From assembly GCF_030503895.2 (NCBI RefSeq), contig NZ_CP129970.2, positions 1,986,001 through 2,050,000 of the forward strand: 64,000 nt of DNA, read 5' to 3'. A model generated the notes under the pieces. That model was given only the letters and a program-made list of their open reading frames with translations. It was not told where the DNA came from and searched no databases. Position 1 is the first letter of the stretch, and every line of letters starts with the position of its first letter. The position numbers and the translations under genes are program-made. Source of the DNA: Marivirga arenosa (GTDB lineage Bacteria > Bacteroidota > Bacteroidia > Cytophagales > Cyclobacteriaceae). This document shows positions 44,846 through 53,762 of the stretch, one piece after another.

Positions 44846-45346
44846 ATGCAAAAATCTCATTACGAAACACAAAATGCTGGACATCATTTAAACATAATCC
44901 TAATAGCTGAAAATATTCGTACACCTGAAAATGTGGGTATGATGATGCGGTTATCTGAAGCTTTTGGGGTGAGAGAAATATTTTTTGCAGGAGAAAAAGC
45001 TGTTGATTTTACCACCAAAGTGAAAAGAGCCTCTAGAAATACTTACAAAACAGTACAGTATACTTTTAATTCAGACGCTGAATTTGAACTAGAAAGACTT
45101 AAAAAAGAAGGGTATCGATCAATCGCATTGGAAATAACTGAAAAAAGTAAGTCCATTCACCATTTTGAGAACTCGAATGTTGATAGAATTGCAATTATAG
45201 TTGGCTCTGAAAGACAGGGAGTATCTGATAAAGTGTTGAATTTATGTGAAGAGCACTTTCACATTCCCATGTATGGACAAAATTCTTCCATAAATGTTGT
45301 AAATGCCCTATCGATTGGCTTTTATAAAATCACAGAGTCTTTATGA
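44846..45346 (+). CDS. TrmH/SpoU-family RNA 2'-O-methyltransferase
   Basis: A short SpoU-type SAM methyltransferase of 166 residues with a trefoil-knot fold. Conserved motifs: NIRTPENVGMMMRLSEAFG (motif 1), IVGSERQGVSD (motif 2) and IPMYGQNSSINVVNALSIGFY (motif 3). No N-terminal L30e-like substrate-binding domain is present. The target (a tRNA or rRNA ribose) is unknown; the closest general type is TrmH/TrmL. It is divergent from dnaK and convergent with the MoxR gene. Confidence 0.9.
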   Translation: MQKSHYETQNAGHHLNIILIAENIRTPENVGMMMRLSEAFGVREIFFAGEKAVDFTTKVKRASRNTYKTVQYTFNSDAEFELERLKKEGYRSIALEITEKSKSIHHFENSNVDRIAIIVGSERQGVSDKVLNLCEEHFHIPMYGQNSSINVVNALSIGFYKITESL

Positions 45347-45358
45347 ATAAAACTTTAA

Positions 45359-46339
45359 TCAGTTAGACTCTACCTTCTGGATAAGTTTATGTATAATTTC
45401 TTCAATTGTCATGCCTTCTGCATCCGCTTTGAAATTCTTTACCAATCTGTGTCTTAAAACAGGAATTGCAACTGCTTTTACATCCTCTATATCAGGAGAA
45501 TATTTACCATTTAATAAGGCATTACATTTAGCACCTTTTATTAAGAATTGAGAAGCCCTTGGTCCGGCACCCCATTCTAAATATTCATCCGTAATCTCGA
45601 ATGACTTTTCAGTATTAGGCCTTGTGCCTTGAACGAGTTTCACGGCAAATTCAATAACATTGTCCGTTACTGGTACTTTGTCTACCAGCTTTTGGAAGTA
45701 AAGTATTTCCTCTGCATTCATTACTGCATTTACAGTATCAATTGCCTGTCCAGAGCTTTTTACAATGTTTAGCTCATCCTCATAAGAAGGATAATCTAAA
45801 TTGATGTTAAACATAAATCTGTCCAATTGCGCTTCTGGTAAAGGATAAGTTCCTTCTTGTTCAATTGGGTTTTGTGTAGCCAAAACAAAGAATGGATCAG
45901 GTAAAGGATATGTTTCACCTGCAACAGTTACGTTCTTTTCCTGCATTGATTCTAATAAAGCAGCCTGAGTTTTTGGTGGCGTTCTATTGATCTCATCCGC
46001 AAGGATAATGTTATTAAAAATAGGTCCTTTTATAAATTTGAAATTTCTATCCTTATCTAAGGTTTCCGCCCCAATAATGTCGGAAGGCATTAAATCAGGA
46101 GTAAACTGAATACGGTTAAATTTTAAATTCATAGCAGATGCTACCGTATTGATTAATAAAGTTTTTGCTAAGCCGGGTACACCCACTAATAAGCTGTGTG
46201 CATGACAAAAGAAAGAACTGATAACAAGTCTTACCACTTCATCCTGCCCTACAATTACCTTTGAAATTTCTTTTCTTAGGCTTTCATATTTTTCATGCAA
46301 AGCATCAGCCGCTGCAACTTCATTTTCAAATTTATCCAT
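45359..46339 (-). CDS. MoxR-family AAA+ ATPase
   Basis: A 326-residue AAA+ ATPase of the MoxR class. Walker A is GVPGLAKT (about 55-62), Walker B is IILADEINRTPPKTQAALLESMQE with sensor residues in ATQNPIEQEGTYPLPEAQLDRF. MoxR proteins act as chaperones for metal or cofactor insertion, often beside DUF58 and VWA genes. Here neither is adjacent; instead it follows the SurA-like trio with five bases spacing, suggesting a role in envelope protein maturation, which is inference. Last gene of the operon. Confidence 0.92.
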   Translation of the reverse strand: MDKFENEVAAADALHEKYESLRKEISKVIVGQDEVVRLVISSFFCHAHSLLVGVPGLAKTLLINTVASAMNLKFNRIQFTPDLMPSDIIGAETLDKDRNFKFIKGPIFNNIILADEINRTPPKTQAALLESMQEKNVTVAGETYPLPDPFFVLATQNPIEQEGTYPLPEAQLDRFMFNINLDYPSYEDELNIVKSSGQAIDTVNAVMNAEEILYFQKLVDKVPVTDNVIEFAVKLVQGTRPNTEKSFEITDEYLEWGAGPRASQFLIKGAKCNALLNGKYSPDIEDVKAVAIPVLRHRLVKNFKADAEGMTIEEIIHKLIQKVESN

Positions 46340-46344
46340 ATTTG

Positions 46345-47700
46345 TCAGTTCAATATCTGGCAGTTTTGGTAATTTTCATCTAATACAATGAAAACTTCAT
46401 CTTTAGATTCTTCAAACCATTTTGCCAACTTCTCACTTTTCTTTTTATTCAATGCCGCCATCTTTATCTTCTGATAATCTATATTGATATCAGCTCTGTG
46501 CGGCTTTATTCTATCTTTATAATACAAAATTCTTACAGCTTGAGAACGATCAGGCTGCCGAAATGTCAAAGGTTTTGTGATAGAACCAACTTGCATAGTA
46601 TCAATAGTAAAGAATATATTAGGGTCTAATTCGTCAACCGATACTCTTGTGCCTCCTGATTCTCCTTCCATAAAGTATCCTCCATTAGAAGAAGTTTGCA
46701 TATCATCCGAGTGTTCTGCAGCTGCAGCTTCAAATGTAATACTATCGTTAATGATTAATGTTCGAATGCTATCCAAGAAATTTTCCGTTCTATCTAAATC
46801 TTTTTGAGTGAATTTTGGCATTATTAAAATATGACGAGTATTGAATTCATTTCCTCTTCTTTCTAATAATTCAATGATGTGAAATCCAAAATCAGTTTCA
46901 ACTGGTTTGGAAATTTCTCCTGGTTTCAGCCTTAAAGCAGTTGCTTCATATTCAGGGGCTAATTGGCCTCTTTCAAAAAACCCTATATTACCACCACTTT
47001 GCTTAGCTCCAGGCTCTTGTGAATAAAGCCTTGCTATGTCGCTAAAATCCTCACCTTCTAATATTCTTTCTCTTAAACCATTAAGTCTAGCCTTTATGTT
47101 GTCTTTAGCTTCTTTGCTCATGGTTGGCTTTTTAACAATTTGCCCTACTTGAACTTGAGTTGAGTAAAAAGGCAGACTGTCTTTAGGGATATTGGCATAG
47201 AATTTCTTTACCTGTCTTGGAGTTACTTCAATATCAGCAGTGATGGTTCTTTGCATTTCACCGATTATCATTTGTTCTTTCACATCATCCCTGATTTCGA
47301 TACTGAATTCTTCTAATGATTTACCGTAATATTCTTCTATTTTTTCCTCAGAACCTATTTGTTGTACCATCATTCTCATTCTGTTTTCCAGTTGAGCATC
47401 AACCTGAGCTTCTGGTACTGTCACTGAATCTATTTCAGCTTTCGCTAATAAAAGTTTGTTAACAATCAGGTTTTCTAAAACCTCACATCTTGCTTGTTGG
47501 CTACTTGCATTTCCCCCTCTCGATAAGTAATCTTTATAAGCTAGTGCTAAATCAGATTCCAGAATGATGTAATTATCAACCTTTGCGATAATTTTATCTA
47601 CAATTTCTCCTCCTTCATTTTGAGCATTTGTCCAAAATGGTAAAGAGATAAGTGTAAAGGCAATAATTAAAAATTTATTTTTCAGCTTTGTAAATTTCAT
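46345..47700 (-). CDS. SurA-like periplasmic peptidylprolyl isomerase
   Basis: A 451-residue periplasmic chaperone with a Sec signal (FLIIAFTLISLPFWTNAQ), an N-terminal SurA-type helical domain (VDKIIAKVDNYIILESDLALAYKDY) and two parvulin-type rotamase domains (about 170-275 and 280-385), with the conserved GGNIGFFERGQL and GFHIIEL. The start at 47700 (MKFTKLKNK) is preferred; an earlier ATG at 47727 adds nine charged residues and increases the overlap with the preceding gene, which already is 26 bases. Probable role: outer-membrane-protein folding. Co-transcribed with the next two chaperone-like genes. Confidence 0.9.
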   Translation of the reverse strand: MKFTKLKNKFLIIAFTLISLPFWTNAQNEGGEIVDKIIAKVDNYIILESDLALAYKDYLSRGGNASSQQARCEVLENLIVNKLLLAKAEIDSVTVPEAQVDAQLENRMRMMVQQIGSEEKIEEYYGKSLEEFSIEIRDDVKEQMIIGEMQRTITADIEVTPRQVKKFYANIPKDSLPFYSTQVQVGQIVKKPTMSKEAKDNIKARLNGLRERILEGEDFSDIARLYSQEPGAKQSGGNIGFFERGQLAPEYEATALRLKPGEISKPVETDFGFHIIELLERRGNEFNTRHILIMPKFTQKDLDRTENFLDSIRTLIINDSITFEAAAAEHSDDMQTSSNGGYFMEGESGGTRVSVDELDPNIFFTIDTMQVGSITKPLTFRQPDRSQAVRILYYKDRIKPHRADINIDYQKIKMAALNKKKSEKLAKWFEESKDEVFIVLDENYQNCQILN

Positions 47701-48571
47701 ATTTGTTCGAACTCTTCGCTTTTTCAAAAACTTCCTCTTCTAATTGGTTGGCTAAAGCCACCTTTCTTTTATTTAAAATAATCTGTTTAATATCATTCCT
47801 CACAAATTCCAAAGGAGAAATCTGGTCTGAAATTTTAAATTCTTTTATCCTTAAGAAATAAATCTTTTCCTCATTTTCATCTTCAACGAATTTATTTGAT
47901 TTCAAAAAATCTATTTTGTTCGTAACGCTGGTAAAAGGAGTGTTTCTAATAGCCTCATCAAAATTTATCCATACTGAATCTTCAAGGAAATAGGTTTCAG
48001 CAAATCTGAAGCAGTATGATTTTAGCTCTTTGAAGTCCTGCGGCTTATCAGAATTTATCAATGATTTTAGTTTATTAATTTTTGGCGCATCTTTACTCAC
48101 AGTAATGAAATATCCACGGATGATATTCTGCTTTAATTCAAAATTATCTTTGTTATCATTAAAGTAGGTTTCAATTTCTTCATTGGTTACCACTGTGTCC
48201 AAATTATTATCTACATAATACTTTTTGAATTCGTGAACCATTAAAGCATAACGATAATCCAATACCTTTCTTTCAATTGAAGCTTGATCAAAATCAATTT
48301 TTTCTGAAGCTTCGGAAATTAAGAGCTGCTTTTTAATCCATGAGTTAACATAGCGATCAATTAAATTTGTACTGTCTTTTACACTGATGTCATTCCCTAC
48401 AATTCCTGCTAAGTCTTTTTGGTATAATACTGAATTTCCTACTCTTGCTACAGGAACCTTTACTTCTTCAACTTTCTCTTCTGTTTCGAAGCTTTTTAGG
48501 TTAATGTATTCACAACTCCATAGAAGAGAAGTTAAAACAATAAATGATATGGTTAGAAAATTATTCTTCAA
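47675..48571 (-). CDS. SurA-like lipoprotein lacking a recognisable parvulin domain
   Basis: A 298-residue lipoprotein (lipobox LLWSC, C20). Its N-terminal region VPVARVGNSVLYQKDLAGIVGND resembles the helical chaperone domain of SurA/PpiC proteins, as do ERKVLDYRYALMVHEFKKYYVDN and the C-terminal helix IKQIILNKRKVALANQLEEEVFEKA. The central region (NIIRGYFITVSKDAPKINKLKSL) has lost the residues typical of the rotamase domain, so it is probably a chaperone without isomerase activity. Sits between a full SurA-like gene and a two-domain PpiC protein. Overlaps the upstream gene's end by 11 bases. Confidence 0.75.
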   Translation of the reverse strand: MKNNFLTISFIVLTSLLWSCEYINLKSFETEEKVEEVKVPVARVGNSVLYQKDLAGIVGNDISVKDSTNLIDRYVNSWIKKQLLISEASEKIDFDQASIERKVLDYRYALMVHEFKKYYVDNNLDTVVTNEEIETYFNDNKDNFELKQNIIRGYFITVSKDAPKINKLKSLINSDKPQDFKELKSYCFRFAETYFLEDSVWINFDEAIRNTPFTSVTNKIDFLKSNKFVEDENEEKIYFLRIKEFKISDQISPLEFVRNDIKQIILNKRKVALANQLEEEVFEKAKSSNKYEIYKAEK

Positions 48572-50708
48572 TTTTTGCTTTAATTTTATTTAAAATATTT
48601 TCATTCACATTCACTTCATATTTCTTTTTCAACTGATTTACCCAATCAGATTCTAATTTTTTCTGATAATCTTCTATGAGTTCAGCTTTTGCCTCTGAGA
48701 ATGTTTTTTGCCTTGGTAGATATTTATCTAATACATAATTTAATTCAATCATACCATTTTTTGTCATATCAGTAAAATAGTCAGTCTTTTCTTTGCCCAA
48801 CCATTTTTTACATTCAGAAATTGGAACTATCTCTTCATATGCTTCTTCAATAGCTTTATTATTTAATGCTAATAGTTCATTCGATTCTGAAAACAATTGC
48901 AAATATATTTTATTTTCATTGGAATCGGTAAGTTTCTGAATATCCTTCTCATTGAATGATTCATTCAATGCTTTAAAAAGTTTCACTGAATCACTTTTAT
49001 TAAGATTTTCAGGTAAACTTACTGTAATTAATAATTTGTGATTCCTGCCACTATCAAGATTAATTATTGACGATAATTCAGTTGATTCATTAAATTCTAT
49101 TCTTGGGCTTAACGGAAAATACTTCTCTTTTATTGGATTTCTATACTGATTTATACTGCTGGTATCAGAAAAAATAATTTTTGCTAATCTTAACTTTTCT
49201 TCACTTATGTAATTGGCTTTATTTTTATTATAGAATTCTTTTAATACGGTTGAGTCTCCACCAACTTTGCTCCAAACCTCTCTATTCATGATTTCGAATA
49301 GGAGTAAACCCTCCTTATATTCCTGTCTTAAAAGCCTATACTCAGGATACTTAGTTTCAAGATTCTCATCTTCATATTCCAAAAGCTTAGCTTTTTCATA
49401 GTTCTCTAGCTGACGGTCTAACTCCTTTTCTTTATCAAAACCAATTAGGAAGTCCTCAACAGAATATTTTTGAGATGAGATACTAAATAAGGGTTGTTCT
49501 AATTCCTTTTTCTTGAATTGCTCTTTAGATAAGGTTGGTTTTGTTTTTAACAGATGGTATACTTTTTCATTTTTTTGAAAATCATTTTCAGTTTTCAGCT
49601 TTCTAATGACTTCATCCTCTTTTAGTTCTGATCTTTGATCCCTTTTAATTCTTCTGCTTAAACTCTCTTTCATGCTGTTTAAGCTCCCAACTCCTCTTTT
49701 ATCTTCCAGCTTTAAAATGTGCCATCCATAGGGACTCATCACTGGCTTTGATATTTCTCCTTTTTGTTCTAAATCAAATGCTGCTGTTTCTAATTCCTTA
49801 GGTAAATTACCAGCTCCAAACCATGGAAGTTCCCCTCCAGTATCTTTGGTGCTTAAATCTTCCGATTCTTTAGTAGCCAGAATAAACCAGTTTTCTCCTT
49901 CTTTTAGTCTTTCATAAACGTTATAAATTTCGTTTTTTGTTTCTAAAGAATCTTCAGCTGTTGCTTGAGGAGGAAAACGCTTCATGATGTGGGCAATTTT
50001 TATTCGACCTAAAGTAGCCCGTGAGTCATTCACTTTAATTATATGATAGCCAAATTGAGTTTTTATGATTGGAGATATCTCTCCCACATTAGTTTTAAAA
50101 GCTGCATTTTCGAAAGGATAAACCATTTGAAATGCGGTAAACCACCCTAATTGTCCATTATTTCTTTGCACTGAAGGATCTTCAGAATATTGTCTTGCTA
50201 AAGCTTCGAAATTTTCACCACTTACCGCCTTATTTCTAGCTTCTTTAATTTTATTGAAGGCTTTTAAAGTATCTTCCGGACTTGCGTTTTCATCAACCAT
50301 AATTAAAATATGGCTAGCATTAATTTCTTGCTGAAGTCTTTCATAAGCTTCTTTAATCAGCTTTTCATTTACTTTTTCTGCGGTGAGGTAAGGCTTTTTA
50401 ATTTCTTCCAAATAGCCATTTAACTCTGTTTGGTAGGCTTGTGTAGTATCTAAACCTTTAGCTTTTGCTTCTTTAACTTTAAGTTTAAAATTGATGTATA
50501 AATCAAGATACTCTTCCTCAGATTCATTATCTGCTTTATTTCTTTTGCTCTTTTCAAACGCATAGATAAATTCATCAGGGTATACGTTTTCTCCATCAAC
50601 CGTGAATAATACATCACTAGAGGTATTTGCCTTTTGAGTTTGAGTATTTTTACAAGCGTTTAATAAAATAAGTGCTACTAATAATAAGAGACTTTTTTTG
50701 TTGCCCAT
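48561..50708 (-). CDS. PpiC/SurA-type lipoprotein with two parvulin domains
   Basis: A 715-residue lipoprotein. The start is placed at the ATG at 50708 so the lipobox LLNAC falls at a standard distance; an ATG at 50735 would add nine residues. Domains: N-terminal helical chaperone segment (about 25-105), first parvulin domain (about 115-225, ASHILIMVDENAS to GYHIIKV), second parvulin (about 235-340, IAHIMKRFP to GWHILKLED), then a long region (345-700) without a recognised domain but ending in helical SurA-like segments. It opens the chaperone operon, downstream of a palindromic site. Cell envelope folding is the likely role. Confidence 0.9.
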   Translation of the reverse strand: MGNKKSLLLLVALILLNACKNTQTQKANTSSDVLFTVDGENVYPDEFIYAFEKSKRNKADNESEEEYLDLYINFKLKVKEAKAKGLDTTQAYQTELNGYLEEIKKPYLTAEKVNEKLIKEAYERLQQEINASHILIMVDENASPEDTLKAFNKIKEARNKAVSGENFEALARQYSEDPSVQRNNGQLGWFTAFQMVYPFENAAFKTNVGEISPIIKTQFGYHIIKVNDSRATLGRIKIAHIMKRFPPQATAEDSLETKNEIYNVYERLKEGENWFILATKESEDLSTKDTGGELPWFGAGNLPKELETAAFDLEQKGEISKPVMSPYGWHILKLEDKRGVGSLNSMKESLSRRIKRDQRSELKEDEVIRKLKTENDFQKNEKVYHLLKTKPTLSKEQFKKKELEQPLFSISSQKYSVEDFLIGFDKEKELDRQLENYEKAKLLEYEDENLETKYPEYRLLRQEYKEGLLLFEIMNREVWSKVGGDSTVLKEFYNKNKANYISEEKLRLAKIIFSDTSSINQYRNPIKEKYFPLSPRIEFNESTELSSIINLDSGRNHKLLITVSLPENLNKSDSVKLFKALNESFNEKDIQKLTDSNENKIYLQLFSESNELLALNNKAIEEAYEEIVPISECKKWLGKEKTDYFTDMTKNGMIELNYVLDKYLPRQKTFSEAKAELIEDYQKKLESDWVNQLKKKYEVNVNENILNKIKAKIEE

Positions 50709-50739
50709 TGGGTAAGAATAAATTTTAAGAAGCAATTTA

Positions 50740-50755
50740 TGTAAATGGATTTACA
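50740..50755. promoter_or_regulatory. Perfect palindrome upstream of the SurA-like operon
   Basis: TGTAAAT-GG-ATTTACA is a 16-base inverted repeat (seven-base arms around GG) located 32 bases before the first start codon of the operon, a position and symmetry typical of an operator for a dimeric regulator. The binding protein is unknown. Confidence 0.5.
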
Positions 50756-50790
50756 CAATAAAATATTAAAGAGAATGAAGCGAAGATAAA

Positions 50791-51216
50791 TTAACTTTTC
50801 TGGCTTTGTCCAAACTTTTTATAGAGGATACAGGTATTTTTCTTTTCCTTGTTCGTGAATTCAACCTTGTCCATGATTTTATTTACTAACAATAAACCTA
50901 TTCCACCTTTTTTCTTAGTTTGTACTACTTCTTCAATGGATGGCTCTTTGTATTTCTTGATATCAAATTTTTCTCCTTCATCAGAAATCTCAAATGTAAC
51001 GCCATCTTTTTCAACAAATACCTCCAAATTAATGGCTTCATTTGCATTGCAGTAATTGGAATGAATGATGAGGTTAGCACAGATTTCATCCACCGCCAAT
51101 ACCATTTGGTTGATTTCCAAATCATCATGCACATAGGCCTTCAGCTTTTCAGAAATAAAATTCCGAATATCCTTTAGCCGTGTTTTTTCACAATATACTT
51201 TAAGATTGAACTTCAT
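50791..51216 (-). CDS. Anti-sigma-factor-type serine kinase (RsbW/SpoIIAB-like ATPase)
   Basis: A 141-residue GHKL ATPase. N-box DEICANLIIHSN, G1-type ISDEGEKFD and G2 GGIGLLLVNKIMD motifs are all present. Start at 51216 (MKFNLKV) is chosen, since the ATG at 51252 would add 12 basic residues and a larger overlap. In partner-switching systems this kinase phosphorylates a STAS protein and sequesters a sigma factor or other target. The 17-base overlap with the STAS gene supports coupling. No sigma factor is encoded nearby, so the target is unknown. Confidence 0.88.
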   Translation of the reverse strand: MKFNLKVYCEKTRLKDIRNFISEKLKAYVHDDLEINQMVLAVDEICANLIIHSNYCNANEAINLEVFVEKDGVTFEISDEGEKFDIKKYKEPSIEEVVQTKKKGGIGLLLVNKIMDKVEFTNKEKKNTCILYKKFGQSQKS

Positions 51217-51553
51217 GTAATTTCTCCTTCGCTTCCTGCTTATTGCTGACAATACTCATAAGTTGGTCAAGCCCTAAAATTTGAAATACATTCAATACTT
51301 TTTCGCTTAAGCCAAATAAGATCATTTTTATGTTCTTACTTTTAAAGTCATCAATATATGACATGAATACACCTAGCCCTGCAGAAGAAATATAGTTGAG
51401 ATCAGAGCCATCTACTAAAATATTTTTAACGCTTTCATCATTTGACAATTCCGTTAATGCTTCGTCTAAATGAATGCTTGAACTAGCATCTACGTCTCCT
51501 TCAACTTTAAGGAGGCTAAATTCTTCTTCTTTATGTGTATTAATATTAATCAT
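51200..51553 (-). CDS. STAS-domain anti-sigma-factor antagonist
   Basis: A 117-residue STAS protein (RsbV/SpoIIAA-like). The phosphorylation loop reads ISSAGLGVF with S56/S57 as candidate acceptor residues. The N-terminus starts with the strand FSLLKVEGDVDASSS that fits the fold. It is expected to be phosphorylated by the adjacent kinase and dephosphorylated by the PP2C phosphatase encoded directly upstream, giving a stress- or signal-dependent switch. It starts 44 bases after the phosphatase gene. Confidence 0.92.
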   Translation of the reverse strand: MININTHKEEEFSLLKVEGDVDASSSIHLDEALTELSNDESVKNILVDGSDLNYISSAGLGVFMSYIDDFKSKNIKMILFGLSEKVLNVFQILGLDQLMSIVSNKQEAKEKLHEVQS

Positions 51554-51597
51554 ACAAATTTTATTACGAGCTTATTTTCAGGAAGTTGACTGTCATG

Positions 51598-53688
51598 TTA
51601 TAAAAATTTAATTATTAATGCAGTATAGTCGTCTTCCAGGTCCTCTGAACCTATGAAATCATATAAATATTTAATTAGCCCTTTTTGAATTTCTTGTGGG
51701 CTATTTCCGTTAGTTTCCTGTAAATATTGACTTAATCTATTATACCCGAACTCTTCACCGTCCGTATTTTTAGCTTCGATTATTCCATCTGTGTATAAGA
51801 AAAGAATATCACCGGAGTTGTAATATATTTTGTTAATGTCTATAAAATCTTCATAGTTGTCATTTCTTACTATCCCCAATCCCATTCCTTTATTTTTGAA
51901 AAAGGTTGCTTTATCATCTTTTTTGCTGTAGAACAATCCTGGGCAATGACCGGCTCTTGAAAAACTAATGCTCTTTTCCTGATGGTCAATATTATAATAT
52001 GCAGCAGTGATGAATGAGGATTTTTCCAAACAGCTACTTAAGGCATGATTCGCCTTGGTAAGAAATGTTTTTGAATCTAAATTAAACTGCACTAAGCTAT
52101 GGAATACGCCCTTCATTTGAGACATATTAAATGATGCAGAAGTTCCTTTTCCTGAAACATCACCTATAATTACCGCTGTTTTAGTATCGTTTATTTTATA
52201 GAAATCATAATAATCACCACCTACTTCATCAGCCGATTCGTAAAAAGCGATCATTTCAAATTCTTCATTTGAAATCAGTGATTGGGGTAAGAGGCTTTTC
52301 TGCACTCTTTCAGCAATTTTTAATTCCTCTTTATAGCGTTCGTTTTTAAGAGCTTCAGATAGTAATTCAAAGTTTTCAATCGAAATACAGGCCTGATTTA
52401 CAAAAGAACTGATAATATTTACCATTTCTTTATTAAATCCATCAGTAACATCCTTCAAAACTACTAATAGCCCAATTTGTCTTTCTTGTATGATTAACGG
52501 CATAACTAATACAGAACCATAATCAGGATCATTCAAATTAGATGTTAACTTATTGTAGTTTAGATCCTTTTCGAAGTTATTGGATTTTTGTTTATTCAAA
52601 TAAGCAAAAATCCCACTGTCTTGAATGCTTTTTCTGACTTGTGTTATTTTAAGATCTGTAATATTATAGGTTAAAGTGTTTATGGTCTCCTCATTTTCAT
52701 AAATTTCTAACCATGAGCTGGTTGAGAAAACTGCGTTATTACTACTTTCTAATAAAACTTCATATACCTGGTTTTCATTATCCCCTTTTTGAATAGACTG
52801 ACTTAGACGTTGAAAGTTAAGCACCTCACTAATTTTCTGCTCAAAAACAGAAGAAGTAGGTAAATTGAACAGAATTACTAAAATAGAAATCAGAGCATAT
52901 AAAAAGATAAAACCTGCAACTGAAAGAATATAAATATTATCTAATAAATCCAGAACAAGATTAAACTCTTGTGAGAAGTTGAATAAATTATTGATAAAAT
53001 AATATAGATATAGAATTACTAGAACTAGTAATAAAATACTTCTCCACTTTTGCTTAAAATTAAGATAGGCTATCCATTTTAAATTAAAGGATAGGATTAT
53101 TCCGAAAAGAAAGAAAAAACCTAATAAGCCATTAAATAGCCATTGTTGAACATTGGTTTGGAAAAAGCCATATAATAAGGAGGCTAATAATGAGTATTCA
53201 AAAACTTGCCATATGATTAATAGTCTTTTATTCTTTTGGTAGAGTATTAGCCTTTTCCAAACGATAAATGTGGAAACAAGAAACACTATAATAGCCCCCA
53301 AATTCACATGATAGAAAAAGTTAATCATTAATGGGTTTTGCATTAACTTACTATCACTCAAAAGGTAAAAGAATAAGCTTACAGCTAACTGAATTAGGGA
53401 TACAATTAGGCCTGTTGAAAATACATGCCATAGTAAATCAATGAAATTGATACTTTCAGCTTTCTGAATCCTGATTTTAAAGAAAAAATAGAATAGAATG
53501 ATATAAAGAGTGAGTAATAACTGGGGAATTTCTTTCGTGATTCCAGCATTAGCCTGATTTATTTCTGCGAATAACAGAAATATGTCCGCTAAAACTAATG
53601 AAAGCCAGCAGAGTATTGCAAATAATAAAGAGAGGCGTAAAAGTCCTTTTTCTGAAATCAAATTCTTCTTAATTCTAAACTTTGGCAA
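51598..53688 (-). CDS. Membrane PP2C-type serine phosphatase (SpoIIE/RsbU-like)
   Basis: A 696-residue sensor phosphatase. The N-terminal half (about 15-270) holds seven or eight transmembrane helices, then a GAF-like region (about 300-440), then a PP2C/SpoIIE domain (about 470-696). The metal site motifs ESADEVGGDYYD (with conserved acidic residues) and DVSGKGTSAS are intact, and LYTDGIIEAKN and DDYTALIIK mark the C-terminal part. It would dephosphorylate the STAS protein in response to a membrane or ligand signal. First gene of the three-gene module. Confidence 0.9.
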   Translation of the reverse strand: MPKFRIKKNLISEKGLLRLSLLFAILCWLSLVLADIFLLFAEINQANAGITKEIPQLLLTLYIILFYFFFKIRIQKAESINFIDLLWHVFSTGLIVSLIQLAVSLFFYLLSDSKLMQNPLMINFFYHVNLGAIIVFLVSTFIVWKRLILYQKNKRLLIIWQVFEYSLLASLLYGFFQTNVQQWLFNGLLGFFFLFGIILSFNLKWIAYLNFKQKWRSILLLVLVILYLYYFINNLFNFSQEFNLVLDLLDNIYILSVAGFIFLYALISILVILFNLPTSSVFEQKISEVLNFQRLSQSIQKGDNENQVYEVLLESSNNAVFSTSSWLEIYENEETINTLTYNITDLKITQVRKSIQDSGIFAYLNKQKSNNFEKDLNYNKLTSNLNDPDYGSVLVMPLIIQERQIGLLVVLKDVTDGFNKEMVNIISSFVNQACISIENFELLSEALKNERYKEELKIAERVQKSLLPQSLISNEEFEMIAFYESADEVGGDYYDFYKINDTKTAVIIGDVSGKGTSASFNMSQMKGVFHSLVQFNLDSKTFLTKANHALSSCLEKSSFITAAYYNIDHQEKSISFSRAGHCPGLFYSKKDDKATFFKNKGMGLGIVRNDNYEDFIDINKIYYNSGDILFLYTDGIIEAKNTDGEEFGYNRLSQYLQETNGNSPQEIQKGLIKYLYDFIGSEDLEDDYTALIIKFL

Positions 53689-53762
53689 AATAAGCGTTTA
53701 AAAATTATTGTGAAAATAGTTTTACAAACATTAAATTGTCGTTTACTTAAATAATACTCCAA

